From the NCBI RefSeq assembly GCF_046156175.1, contig NZ_JAYLVL010000003.1:682001-746000 (forward strand): DNA of 64,000 nucleotides. The letters run 5' to 3'. The position numbers were made by a program, and so were the translations under genes. Positions within the stretch are counted from its first letter, which is position 1. Every line of letters starts with the position of its first letter. Under the pieces are notes generated by a model, which saw only the letters and a list, made by a program, of their open reading frames with translations, was not told the origin of the DNA and made no database searches. This DNA is from Lacisediminihabitans sp046156175 (GTDB lineage: Bacteria; Actinomycetota; Actinomycetes; Actinomycetales; Microbacteriaceae). Shown one piece after another: positions 8,945 to 15,528 of this stretch.

Positions 8945-9139
8945 TTAGATGCCGAGAAGCTTCTTGATGGCCTTGACGTTCGCCGGGGCGATGACCTGGT
9001 CCTGGTTGAGGCGGCGCTTGCGCTGGCCCGACTTGGTCACCAGGTTGTGGCGCATGCCAGCCTGCTGCTTCATGATCTTTCCGCTACCGGTGACCTTGAA
9101 TCGCTTCTTGGTGCCGGAGTGCGTCTTCTGCTTGGGCAT
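8945..9139 (-). CDS. rpmI: 50S ribosomal protein L35
   Basis: 64 residues, MPKQKTHSGTKKRFKVTGSG onward, full length for L35. The basic N terminus and the LNQDQVIAPANVKAIKKLLG tail match the actinobacterial family. An AAAGGAGAG Shine-Dalgarno precedes the ATG. Middle gene of the translation operon, between infC (30 nt upstream) and rplT. A 7-bp hairpin across the infC stop codon lies just ahead of it. Certain. Confidence 0.99.
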   Translation of the reverse strand: MPKQKTHSGTKKRFKVTGSGKIMKQQAGMRHNLVTKSGQRKRRLNQDQVIAPANVKAIKKLLGI

Positions 9140-9161
9140 ATCTCTCCTTTTTGGTGCTACT

Positions 9162-9180
9162 CGTCGGAACTAGTCCGACG
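9162..9180 (-). other. Small hairpin across the infC stop codon
   Basis: CGTCGGA (9162-9168) and TCCGACG (9174-9180) pair perfectly around ACTAG, which contains the infC TAG stop. It sits between infC and rpmI and could set the relative yield of IF-3 and the ribosomal proteins; this role is inference. Confidence 0.5.
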
Positions 9181-10177
9181 TCACATCTGCTGGTGCAGTC
9201 TTGGGCGGAACCGCGCGCGGCTTCGGCGCGTTTCCGGGGGTGGGAGCCGGGCGGGGTACCGGCTTGGAGGCCGTCGCGGGCGTGGGCTTGGAGGCCGCGG
9301 CCGGGGTGGCGGTCGCGCGCGGTGCCGGGGCGGCCTTCGCGGCGGCGGCCGGTGCAGCCTTCGCGGCCGGGGCAGCAGCAGCCGGAGCAGCCGTGGCGGG
9401 CGCAGCCTCGGTCGCGGGGGCGGCAGCCGGCGCGGCGGCGACCGGGGCTGCCTTCACGGCCGGAGCGGCCTTGGTCTCGACCGCGGGCGCCTTCTGTGCC
9501 TCGACGGGAGCCGCGGCCGGAACCTCGACAACCGGGTGAGCTGCGGCATCCGTCGCTGCCTTGACCGATTCGGGCGGCAGGGCAGGAAGCTCCGCGCTCG
9601 CCGGACGCTCGGTGCGCTCCGGCTTCGACTTCGCGATCTTGGCGTCATGCTCTGCCTTGACCTCTGCCTTGGTCTTGAGCGGCCCGATCACCATGACCAT
9701 GTTGCGGCCATCGATCATCGGGGTCGACTCGACGCTGCCGAATTCCGACACGTCCTCCGCAAAACGCTGAAGGAGGCGCACACCCTGCTCGGGGCGCGAC
9801 TGCTCGCGACCACGGAACAGGATCATGGCCTTCACCTTGTCGCCGCCCTGAAGGAACCCCTCGGCGCGCTTGCGCTTGGTCTCGTAGTCGTGCACATCGA
9901 TCTTGAGGCGGAACCGTACCTCTTTGAGGATGGTGTTGGACTGGTTGCGCTTGGCTTCTTTCGCCTTCTGCGCTGTTTCGTACTTGAACTTGCCGAAGTC
10001 CATGATCTTGGCAACGGGAGGCTTGGAATTGGGAGCAACCTCAACCAGATCCAGGTCTGCCTCCTGGGCAAGACGAATGGCGTCTTCAATGCGCACTACA
10101 CCGACCTGTTCGCCATTGGGGCCAACAAGTCGGACCTCCGGAACGCGGATTCGGTCATTGGTACGGGGATCGCTGAT
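9170..10177 (-). CDS. infC: Translation initiation factor IF-3 with long Ala/Pro-rich C-terminal extension
   Basis: 335 residues from an ATC start at 10177-10175. IF-3 binds the 30S subunit, blocks 50S joining and checks start-codon pairing. The N domain (ISDPRTNDRIRVPEVRLVG), linker and C domain (KEVRFRLKIDVHDYETKRKR, VMVIGPLKTKAE) fill about residues 1-175. The rest is a roughly 150-residue Ala/Pro/Lys tail, absent from short IF-3s. The start was chosen because a perfect AAGGAG stands 6 nt before ATC and homology begins exactly there; an in-frame GTG at 10234 has no Shine-Dalgarno. A near-cognate start is known for infC (AUU in E. coli) and allows IF-3 to repress itself. Confidence 0.95.
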   Translation of the reverse strand: MSDPRTNDRIRVPEVRLVGPNGEQVGVVRIEDAIRLAQEADLDLVEVAPNSKPPVAKIMDFGKFKYETAQKAKEAKRNQSNTILKEVRFRLKIDVHDYETKRKRAEGFLQGGDKVKAMILFRGREQSRPEQGVRLLQRFAEDVSEFGSVESTPMIDGRNMVMVIGPLKTKAEVKAEHDAKIAKSKPERTERPASAELPALPPESVKAATDAAAHPVVEVPAAAPVEAQKAPAVETKAAPAVKAAPVAAAPAAAPATEAAPATAAPAAAAPAAKAAPAAAAKAAPAPRATATPAAASKPTPATASKPVPRPAPTPGNAPKPRAVPPKTAPADVTSD

Positions 10178-10183
10178 GCGTAA

Positions 10184-10189
10184 CTCCTT
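10184..10189 (-). promoter_or_regulatory. Shine-Dalgarno that fixes the ATC start of infC
   Basis: AAGGAG on the minus strand (CTCCTT on plus), six bases before the ATC codon at 10177-10175. It is the only good ribosome site in the infC leader and decides the start codon. Confidence 0.75.
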
Positions 10190-10363
10190 AGTCGGTCGTG
10201 TTGGCCTGTGGATTCGGCGATGTGCCGGACTCACGACGACTGAAGAAATTCACGCGCCCTCCGCATCCGACTTTCTTCGGACACTTCGGCACGGCGACCT
10301 GACTACCCGCACCCCCGTGAGGAGGAACAGGCGGACCGCAACAACCCGGTAACCTCGTCATCA

Positions 10364-10386
10364 GCGATGTTTAGTAAACACATCGC
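10364..10386. promoter_or_regulatory. Palindromic operator-like site upstream of infC and the DUF1844 gene
   Basis: GCGATGT (10364-10370) is repeated inverted as ACATCGC (10380-10386). Nested in it is a perfect 13-bp palindrome TGTTTA-G-TAAACA centred on 10374. The AT-rich core stands out in a GC-rich region between two divergent genes, so it is either an operator or overlaps the infC promoter. The regulator is unknown. Confidence 0.45.
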
Positions 10387-10426
10387 TCAGCGGTCAAGCG
10401 CGGGTGGGAGAATCTCCACTTTCGTT

Positions 10427-10448
10427 CCGGGACCCTTGCAGGGCCCGG
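10427..10448. other. GC-rich hairpin in the infC/DUF1844 intergenic region
   Basis: CCGGG (10427-10431) pairs with CCCGG (10444-10448) and CCC (10433-10435) with GGG (10441-10443), leaving one bulged A and a TTGCA loop. It ends 33 bases before the DUF1844 start. It may be a leader structure on either strand; no U-tract is seen. Confidence 0.45.
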
Positions 10449-10481
10449 AGCCAGCGTTCAGTGTAACAGAGGAAACGCCCG

Positions 10482-10844
10482 ATGAACCAGCAAGATCATT
10501 CAGAACCCGGCCACACCCACGAGAATGACGCGGCGCGGGATATCGCGGACGTTCCCGCGATCGAGGTCATCAATACGGTCGCCGTGCATCTGCTCAGTGC
10601 CGCCGCAGTGAAGTGCGGTCTGGCGGATGATCCGGACTCCCAGCTCGACCTCGATGAGGCCCGCAAGCTGATCAACGCTCTGGCCGGCCTGATCACCGCG
10701 AGCGCCCCCGATCTCGGCGACCAGCACGCCCGCGCGCTGAGGGACGGCCTGCGATCCGTGCAACTGGCGTTCCGCGAGGCATCCCCGATCCCGGATGCCC
10801 CGGGCTTCGGTGCCGGCGAGAAGTGGACCGGCGCGGTCAACTGA
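10482..10844 (+). CDS. DUF1844 domain protein
   Basis: 120 residues. The core from about residue 25 (VPAIEVINTVAVHLLSAAAVKCGL) to 105 (LRDGLRSVQLAFREAS) is the DUF1844 helical domain, found in actinobacteria beside infC. The protein is acidic, has no signal peptide and no catalytic motif that can be named; its function is unknown. An AGAGGAAA Shine-Dalgarno lies upstream of the ATG. It is divergent from infC and shares a 300-base regulatory region with it, which suggests a link with translation or its control, but this is context only. Confidence 0.85.
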   Translation: MNQQDHSEPGHTHENDAARDIADVPAIEVINTVAVHLLSAAAVKCGLADDPDSQLDLDEARKLINALAGLITASAPDLGDQHARALRDGLRSVQLAFREASPIPDAPGFGAGEKWTGAVN

Positions 10845-10950
10845 CCCGCAAGCCAGCCGGCTCCGACCAGGCGGGGTGAGTTGCGCACTCTGGTGGCCTG
10901 CATCACGAGCGAGCCCGCACAAGAGGGCACCTCGAGTGATCGTTCCGTCG

Positions 10951-11148
10951 CTAGCGGGGCTCGTCGTCGAAGAGGTTCGGCGGCCCGGGCCGGTTGCGCC
11001 GATTGCGCGCGGTGACGATGAAGCCCACCACGGCCCAGGCGACCGCGACGACGAAGAACCACGGCTGCGAAGCGGCCCCCAGGAGCAGGCCGACCAGCAC
11101 AACGACGAAGCCGAGGTTCAACCAGAAGTAGACCGAGGGCCGACGCAC
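10951..11148 (-). CDS. Small two-helix membrane protein
   Basis: 65 residues from a GTG at 11148, with GAGG 8 nt upstream. The sequence starts MRRPSVYFWLNLGFVV and contains two hydrophobic helices, about residues 7-27 and 28-47, then a basic hinge (TARNRRNRPG) and an acidic end (NLFDDEPR). This looks like a small inner-membrane protein with a cytoplasmic C-terminal tail. The longer frame upstream runs through prpC and is not real. It is 11 bases after prpC on the same strand, so it may be cotranscribed with the methylcitrate genes. No family recognised. Confidence 0.6.
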   Translation of the reverse strand: MRRPSVYFWLNLGFVVVLVGLLLGAASQPWFFVVAVAWAVVGFIVTARNRRNRPGPPNLFDDEPR

Positions 11149-11159
11149 CGCGTTTGCCT

Positions 11160-12287
11160 CTAGTTCCGCTCCGATGCCGGCACGTGCCGCTCGTCCGGCC
11201 CGTTGTACAGGCTGAGCGGGCGGATGAGCGCGTTCGCGGCCCGCTGTTCCATGATGTGCGCGGTCCAACCGGTGATGCGGCTCGCGACGAACAGCGGGGT
11301 GAACATCTCGGTGTCGTAGCCGATGAGGTTGTACGCCGGTCCGGAGGGGTAGTCGAGGTTCGGCTTGATGTTCTTCGCCTCGCCCATCGCGGCCTCGAGG
11401 GTGTCGTAGAGCTCCGCGAGCGGCTGGGCGTCATACTCGGCGATCAGGGTGTCGAGTGCCGCCTTCATCGTGGGCACCCGCGAGTCTCCGTTCTTATAGA
11501 CCCGGTGGCCGAAGCCCATGATCTTGCGCTTCTCGGCGAGGGCCGTCTCGAGCCACCCCTGAGCCTTGTCTGCGGTACCGATCTCGTCGAAGACGTGCAT
11601 GACGGCCTCGTTGGCGCCCCCGTGGAGCGGCCCCTTGAGGGCTCCGATCGCACCGACGACAGCCGAATAGAGGTCGGCGAGGGTCGAGGTGATCACCCGA
11701 GCGGTGAAGGTGGAGGCATTGAAGGAGTGCTCCGCGTACAGGATCATCGAGACGTCGAACGCATTCACGACCACGAGGTCGGGCACGTCGCCGAAGGTCA
11801 TGTGCAGGAAGTTGGCCGAGTAACCGAGATCGTCGCGCGGCTCGACCAGTTCCTGGCCGCGGCGGCGCCGCTGGTCGTACGAGACGATCGCGGGGAGCTT
11901 TGCCAGCAACGAGATGGACTTGGCCAGGTTCGATTCCGCACTCGCATCATCCGCGCTGGGGTCGTTGGCGCCGATCACGCTGACCGCCGTGCGCACGACA
12001 TCCATCGGGTGCGCGGTGAGCGGCAGGTCGTCGATCACGCGCTTCACGTTGTCGTCGAGCGATCGCTGCGAACGCTCGAGCGTCTCGAAATCCGCCAGCT
12101 GGCGCTCATCCGGTAGTTCCCCGTGCCAGAGGAGGTAGGCCACCTCTTCGAAGGAGCAGTTCGCGGCGAGCTCCTGCACGGGATACCCGCGGTACAGCAG
12201 CGAATTGGTGTCGGGGTTCACCTTGGACACCGCGGTGTAGTCGACGACGACTCCCGCGAGACCCTTCTTGATGTCTGGATCTGCCAT
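11160..12287 (-). CDS. prpC: 2-Methylcitrate synthase / citrate synthase
   Basis: 375 residues from MADPDIKKGLAGVVVDYTA at 12287, with AGGAG 6 nt before the ATG. Condenses propionyl-CoA with oxaloacetate to 2-methylcitrate. The short length, the early VSKVNPDTNSLLYRGYPVQEL segment and the active-site region IMGFGHRVYKNGDSR are those of the PrpC/CitZ type of citrate synthase rather than the long hexameric TCA enzyme. The third catalytic residue should lie in the C-terminal part. It is the last gene of prpR-prpD-prpB-prpC, 10 nt after prpB. Function is firm from family and context; some citrate synthase activity is likely too. Confidence 0.93.
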   Translation of the reverse strand: MADPDIKKGLAGVVVDYTAVSKVNPDTNSLLYRGYPVQELAANCSFEEVAYLLWHGELPDERQLADFETLERSQRSLDDNVKRVIDDLPLTAHPMDVVRTAVSVIGANDPSADDASAESNLAKSISLLAKLPAIVSYDQRRRRGQELVEPRDDLGYSANFLHMTFGDVPDLVVVNAFDVSMILYAEHSFNASTFTARVITSTLADLYSAVVGAIGALKGPLHGGANEAVMHVFDEIGTADKAQGWLETALAEKRKIMGFGHRVYKNGDSRVPTMKAALDTLIAEYDAQPLAELYDTLEAAMGEAKNIKPNLDYPSGPAYNLIGYDTEMFTPLFVASRITGWTAHIMEQRAANALIRPLSLYNGPDERHVPASERN

Positions 12288-12297
12288 GTTTCTGCTC

Positions 12298-13194
12298 CTA
12301 GCTGAGGGTGAAGTTGAAGACGCTGGTGTCGAAGGCGTTGTACGCCTCGTAGTCGAGCAGCTCGTAGAGCCGGGCACGCGTCTGCATGTTCGGCACCTCC
12401 GAGTTGAGCGAACCTTCCCGCTTGATCGTATCGAGCCCGCGCTCCGCGGCACCCATCGCGAGACGGAGCAGACTGACCGGGTAGATCACCAGGTTGATGC
12501 CGACACCGGCGAGTTGATCGTTGGTGAACAGCTCACTCTTGCCGAACTCGGTCATGTTGGCGAGGATCGGCACATCGACCGCCGCGCGGATCGCCTCGAA
12601 CTCCCCGAGGTCCTTCATGGCCTCCGGGAAGATCGCGTCGGCCCCGGCATCCACCAGCGCCTTTGCGCGATCGACTGCCACGGCCAATCCATCGATCGCC
12701 CGGATGTCGGTGCGCGCCATGATCAGCAGGTTCGGGTCGCGGCGCGCATCCACCGCGGCACGGATGCGCTTGGTGGCGGTATCCGCATCGACGACGGCCT
12801 TGCCGTCGAGGTGACCGCACCGCTTCGGGTTGACCTGGTCCTCGATGTGCAGGCCGGCGACGCCGGCATCTTCGAGCTCCTGCACCGTGCGGGCCACGTT
12901 CATCGGCTCGCCGAATCCGGTGTCCGCGTCGACGAGCGAGGGGAGGTCGGTCATGCGACTGATCTGCTTGGCGCGGTTCGCCACTTCGGTGAGGGTCGTG
13001 AGTCCGATGTCGGGCAGCCCGAGGTCGGCGGCGATGACGGCGCCGGAGATGTACACCCCGTCGAAGCCCTTGTCGTGGATGAGCTTCGCACTCAGCGGGT
13101 TGAAGGCGCCGGGCACCAGTTGGAGGCGTCCGCTCGACAGCGCAGTGCGGAACGTGGCGCGCTTCTCGGCGGGGGTCAGTGAGGAATACAGCAT
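12298..13194 (-). CDS. prpB: 2-Methylisocitrate lyase
   Basis: 298 residues. Splits 2-methylisocitrate into pyruvate and succinate, the last step of the methylcitrate cycle. The isocitrate lyase/PEP mutase barrel is clear: the entry LVPGAFNPLSAKLIHDKGFD, the metal site region SLVDADTGFGEP (around residue 85), and the catalytic loop NPKRCGHLDGK (around 122) with its Cys. MARTDIRA follows. The ATG shares one base with the prpD stop. Length matches the family (about 295), shorter than glyoxylate-cycle isocitrate lyase. The translation-coupled operon position agrees. Confident. Confidence 0.96.
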   Translation of the reverse strand: MLYSSLTPAEKRATFRTALSSGRLQLVPGAFNPLSAKLIHDKGFDGVYISGAVIAADLGLPDIGLTTLTEVANRAKQISRMTDLPSLVDADTGFGEPMNVARTVQELEDAGVAGLHIEDQVNPKRCGHLDGKAVVDADTATKRIRAAVDARRDPNLLIMARTDIRAIDGLAVAVDRAKALVDAGADAIFPEAMKDLGEFEAIRAAVDVPILANMTEFGKSELFTNDQLAGVGINLVIYPVSLLRLAMGAAERGLDTIKREGSLNSEVPNMQTRARLYELLDYEAYNAFDTSVFNFTLS

Positions 13195-14696
13195 CAGAAG
13201 AGTCCCTTCGGGCCGGTGGCCAGCAGGCCGGGCTTCGCGGTCACGGTGAGGCCGCCGAGCTCCTCGGCGGTCAGTTCGGGCAGCCGCTGCACGAGCGCGA
13301 GGAAGCGCTCGATCTCCGCCGGCTCGAGGATGTCCGCGGCGAGCGCCCGGAATTTCGCGATGTAGTGCTCGCGAGCGAAGGGCCTGGCGCCGAGCGGGTG
13401 GGCATCCGCCACCGCGATCTCGTCGACGATCGTGGTGCCATCGGTGAGGGTGATCGCAACGCTTCCGCCGAAGGCCTTCTCGGCCGGGTCGTTGGAGTGG
13501 TAGCGGCGCGTCCACTCCGGGTCTTCCTCGGTGACCACACGGTTCCAGAGCGCGACGGTGTCGGGCCGGCCGGCCCGCTCGGGCGCGTAGGACCGCTCGT
13601 GGTGCCATTCGCCGTCCTGCAGCGCGACGGTGAAGATGTAGGGGATCGAGTGGTCGAGGGTCTCCCGGCTCGCGGTCGGGTCGTACTTCTGCGGGTCGTT
13701 CGCGCCCGATCCGATCACGTAGTGGGTGTGGTGAGAGGTGCGGATGATGACGCGCTCGATGTTGCCCGCCTCGCCGAGAGCCGGGTACTCGTTGTGCAGC
13801 TTGCGGGCGAGGTCGATCCAGGCCTGCGCCTGGTACTCGGCCGAATGCTCCTTGGTATAGGTGTCGAGGATGCCCCGCTTCGCCTCCCCGGCCTCGGGAA
13901 GGGGAACCTCGTAGTGCGCGTCCGGTCCGTCGAGCAGCCAGGCGATCACGCCGTCCTCGCCCTCGTAGATGGGGGTGGGGCTGGTCTGGCCGCGCATCGC
14001 GCGATCCACCGCTTCGACGGCCATCTTGCCGGCGAACGCAGGAGCGTAGGCCTTCCAGGTGGAGATCTCGCCCTTGCGGGACTGGCGGGTGGCTGTGGTG
14101 GTGTGCAGCGCCTGTCCGATCGACTGGAAGATCACCTCCGGCGAGAGGTGGAGCATCGTGCCGATTCCCGCCGCGGCCGACGGGCCGAGGTGGGCCACAT
14201 GGTCGATCTTGTGGGCGTGCAGGCTGATCGCCTTCACCAGGTCGACCTGGATCTCATAGCCGGTGGCGATTCCGCGCACGAGGTCGGCGCCGGTGCATCC
14301 GACGTGCTGGGCGACCGCGAGGATCGGGGGGATGTTGTCGCCCGGGTGGGAGTACTCGGCCGCGAGGAAGGTGTCGTGGTAGTCGAGCTCGCGAACGGCG
14401 ACGCCGTTGGCCCAGGCTGCCCACTCCGGACCGAATCGTCCGGGGATGCCGAACACCGTGGATCCGGGCTCGTACGGGTGGTCTTCGGCCTGCGCCCGGG
14501 CGGCGACGGCCGGAGCACGGGTGATGGAGGCCGTGGCTACGGCTGCGTTGTCGATCAGCCGGTTGATCACCATCTCTGTGACCTCCGGCGTGACCGCCAC
14601 GGTGTCGGCGGCGACTTCGGCGATCTTCCAGGCGAGCTGGTCTTCGCGGGCGAGGTTCTCAGAACTCGGGTGGACTCTGACGGAGTGCAGTTTCAC
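13194..14696 (-). CDS. prpD: 2-Methylcitrate dehydratase
   Basis: 500 residues, MmgE/PrpD family. Dehydrates 2-methylcitrate to 2-methyl-cis-aconitate. The N terminus MKLHSVRVHPSSENLAREDQ, the conserved ELDYHDTFLAAEYSHPGDN around residue 110 and the histidine-rich patch TSHHTHYVIGSGANDPQKYD near 325 are characteristic. Starts with GTG (14696-14694) after AAAGGAAC; the GTGA overlaps the prpR stop by 4 nt. No acnD gene is nearby, so hydration to 2-methylisocitrate presumably uses PrpD itself or a housekeeping aconitase. Confident. Confidence 0.96.
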   Translation of the reverse strand: MKLHSVRVHPSSENLAREDQLAWKIAEVAADTVAVTPEVTEMVINRLIDNAAVATASITRAPAVAARAQAEDHPYEPGSTVFGIPGRFGPEWAAWANGVAVRELDYHDTFLAAEYSHPGDNIPPILAVAQHVGCTGADLVRGIATGYEIQVDLVKAISLHAHKIDHVAHLGPSAAAGIGTMLHLSPEVIFQSIGQALHTTTATRQSRKGEISTWKAYAPAFAGKMAVEAVDRAMRGQTSPTPIYEGEDGVIAWLLDGPDAHYEVPLPEAGEAKRGILDTYTKEHSAEYQAQAWIDLARKLHNEYPALGEAGNIERVIIRTSHHTHYVIGSGANDPQKYDPTASRETLDHSIPYIFTVALQDGEWHHERSYAPERAGRPDTVALWNRVVTEEDPEWTRRYHSNDPAEKAFGGSVAITLTDGTTIVDEIAVADAHPLGARPFAREHYIAKFRALAADILEPAEIERFLALVQRLPELTAEELGGLTVTAKPGLLATGPKGLF

Positions 14697-15388
14697 GGTG
14701 TTCCTTTCGGGGCGGGGCTGGTGGCGCCCGCTGACTGGTGGAGGTGTGCCATCTTCTGGATGTTTCGGAGGGCCTGGTGCAGGTGAACCTGCGTCGCGTG
14801 GGCGGCGAGTTCGGCATCCCGGGCGGCGATCGCCTGCACGATCAGCAGGTGCTCCGCCGCAGCGGCCGAGAGCCGTGCCGGATCATCGACGGCGAGGCGG
14901 CGCACGCGCACGAGATGGGTGCGGAGCGTGGACAGCGCCGCCGCGAGGTAGGAGTTGTCGACGGAGTCGTCGATGGCTTCATCGAGGCGGGCGACGAGGC
15001 CGTAATAGGCATGACGGGCCGGGTCATCGTGCTCGAGCAGTTCATTGACGGCGGCGAACTCGATCTCGAGTTGCTCGAATACCGCCGGGTCACCGCGCCG
15101 GGCGGCGAGACGTGCCGCCTGCTCTTCGAGCGCCTGCCGCACTTCGAAGATCTCCCGGATGCTGGCCAGCGACAGCTCGGTGACGACGAGACCGCGCCCG
15201 GACTGGGGCGACACGAGGCCATCCGCCATCAGACGGGCGAGTGCTTCGCGCAGGGGGGTGCGGGAGACTCCGAGCCTGGTGGACTGTTCGACCTCGCCGA
15301 GCACGCTTCCCGGGCGCAGCTCCCACTCCACGATCTCATCACGAAGGGTCTGGTATGCCCGGTCGCTCGCGCGCTGAGTGACTGCCAT
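14693..15388 (-). CDS. prpR: GntR-family regulator of the methylcitrate genes
   Basis: 231 residues from the ATG at 15388, chosen for its GGAGG; an upstream GTG/ATG eight codons earlier lacks one. An N-terminal winged helix (YQTLRDEIVEWELRPGSVLG ... LGVSRTPLREALARLMADGL, about residues 10-75) is followed by a helical FCD effector domain (IREIFEVRQALEEQAARLAA). FadR-type repressors of this layout bind acids or acyl-CoA esters; 2-methylcitrate or a related ligand is inferred from the operon. It leads prpR-D-B-C, and a matching palindrome sits 30 bases before its start and again before prpE, so it probably controls itself and both transcripts. The gene symbol is by role, not by homology to sigma-54 type PrpR. 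Confidence 0.85.
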   Translation of the reverse strand: MAVTQRASDRAYQTLRDEIVEWELRPGSVLGEVEQSTRLGVSRTPLREALARLMADGLVSPQSGRGLVVTELSLASIREIFEVRQALEEQAARLAARRGDPAVFEQLEIEFAAVNELLEHDDPARHAYYGLVARLDEAIDDSVDNSYLAAALSTLRTHLVRVRRLAVDDPARLSAAAAEHLLIVQAIAARDAELAAHATQVHLHQALRNIQKMAHLHQSAGATSPAPKGTP

Positions 15389-15417
15389 TGCTTCCCTCCG
15401 TTGCGACTGCAATTTGG

Positions 15418-15431
15418 TTCTGTGTACACAT
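15418..15431. promoter_or_regulatory. Operator candidate 1, at the prpRDBC promoter
   Basis: TTCTGTGTACACAT contains the perfect palindrome TGTGTACACA (15421-15430). A minus-strand CATAAT (-10-like, 15430-15435) abuts it, so a bound repressor would cover the prpR start. It shares GGTTCTGTNTACA with operator 2, 64 bp away. Confidence 0.7.
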
Positions 15432-15463
15432 TATGGCCCACTTCGACCGTATTTGCCCATCCT

Positions 15464-15493
15464 GTGTCATACTTCATCCACATTCTGTATACA
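15464..15493 (+). promoter_or_regulatory. prpE: Predicted prpE promoter
   Basis: GTGTCA (15464-15469) as a weak -35, an 18-bp gap and TATACA (15488-15493) as -10. The -10 lies inside operator 2, which would make repression direct. Inferred from sequence only. Confidence 0.45.
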
Positions 15494-15496
15494 GAA
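15483..15496. promoter_or_regulatory. Operator candidate 2, at the prpE promoter
   Basis: TTCTGTATACAGAA is a perfect 14-bp palindrome. Read on the minus strand it gives GGTTCTGTATACAGAA, matching operator 1 (GGTTCTGTGTACACA). Two matching sites in one divergent region beside a GntR regulator gene are strong evidence for a shared operator. Confidence 0.75.
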
Positions 15497-15528
15497 CCGG
15501 TAGGGCAACTTCGATGGAGAGGTATTCC

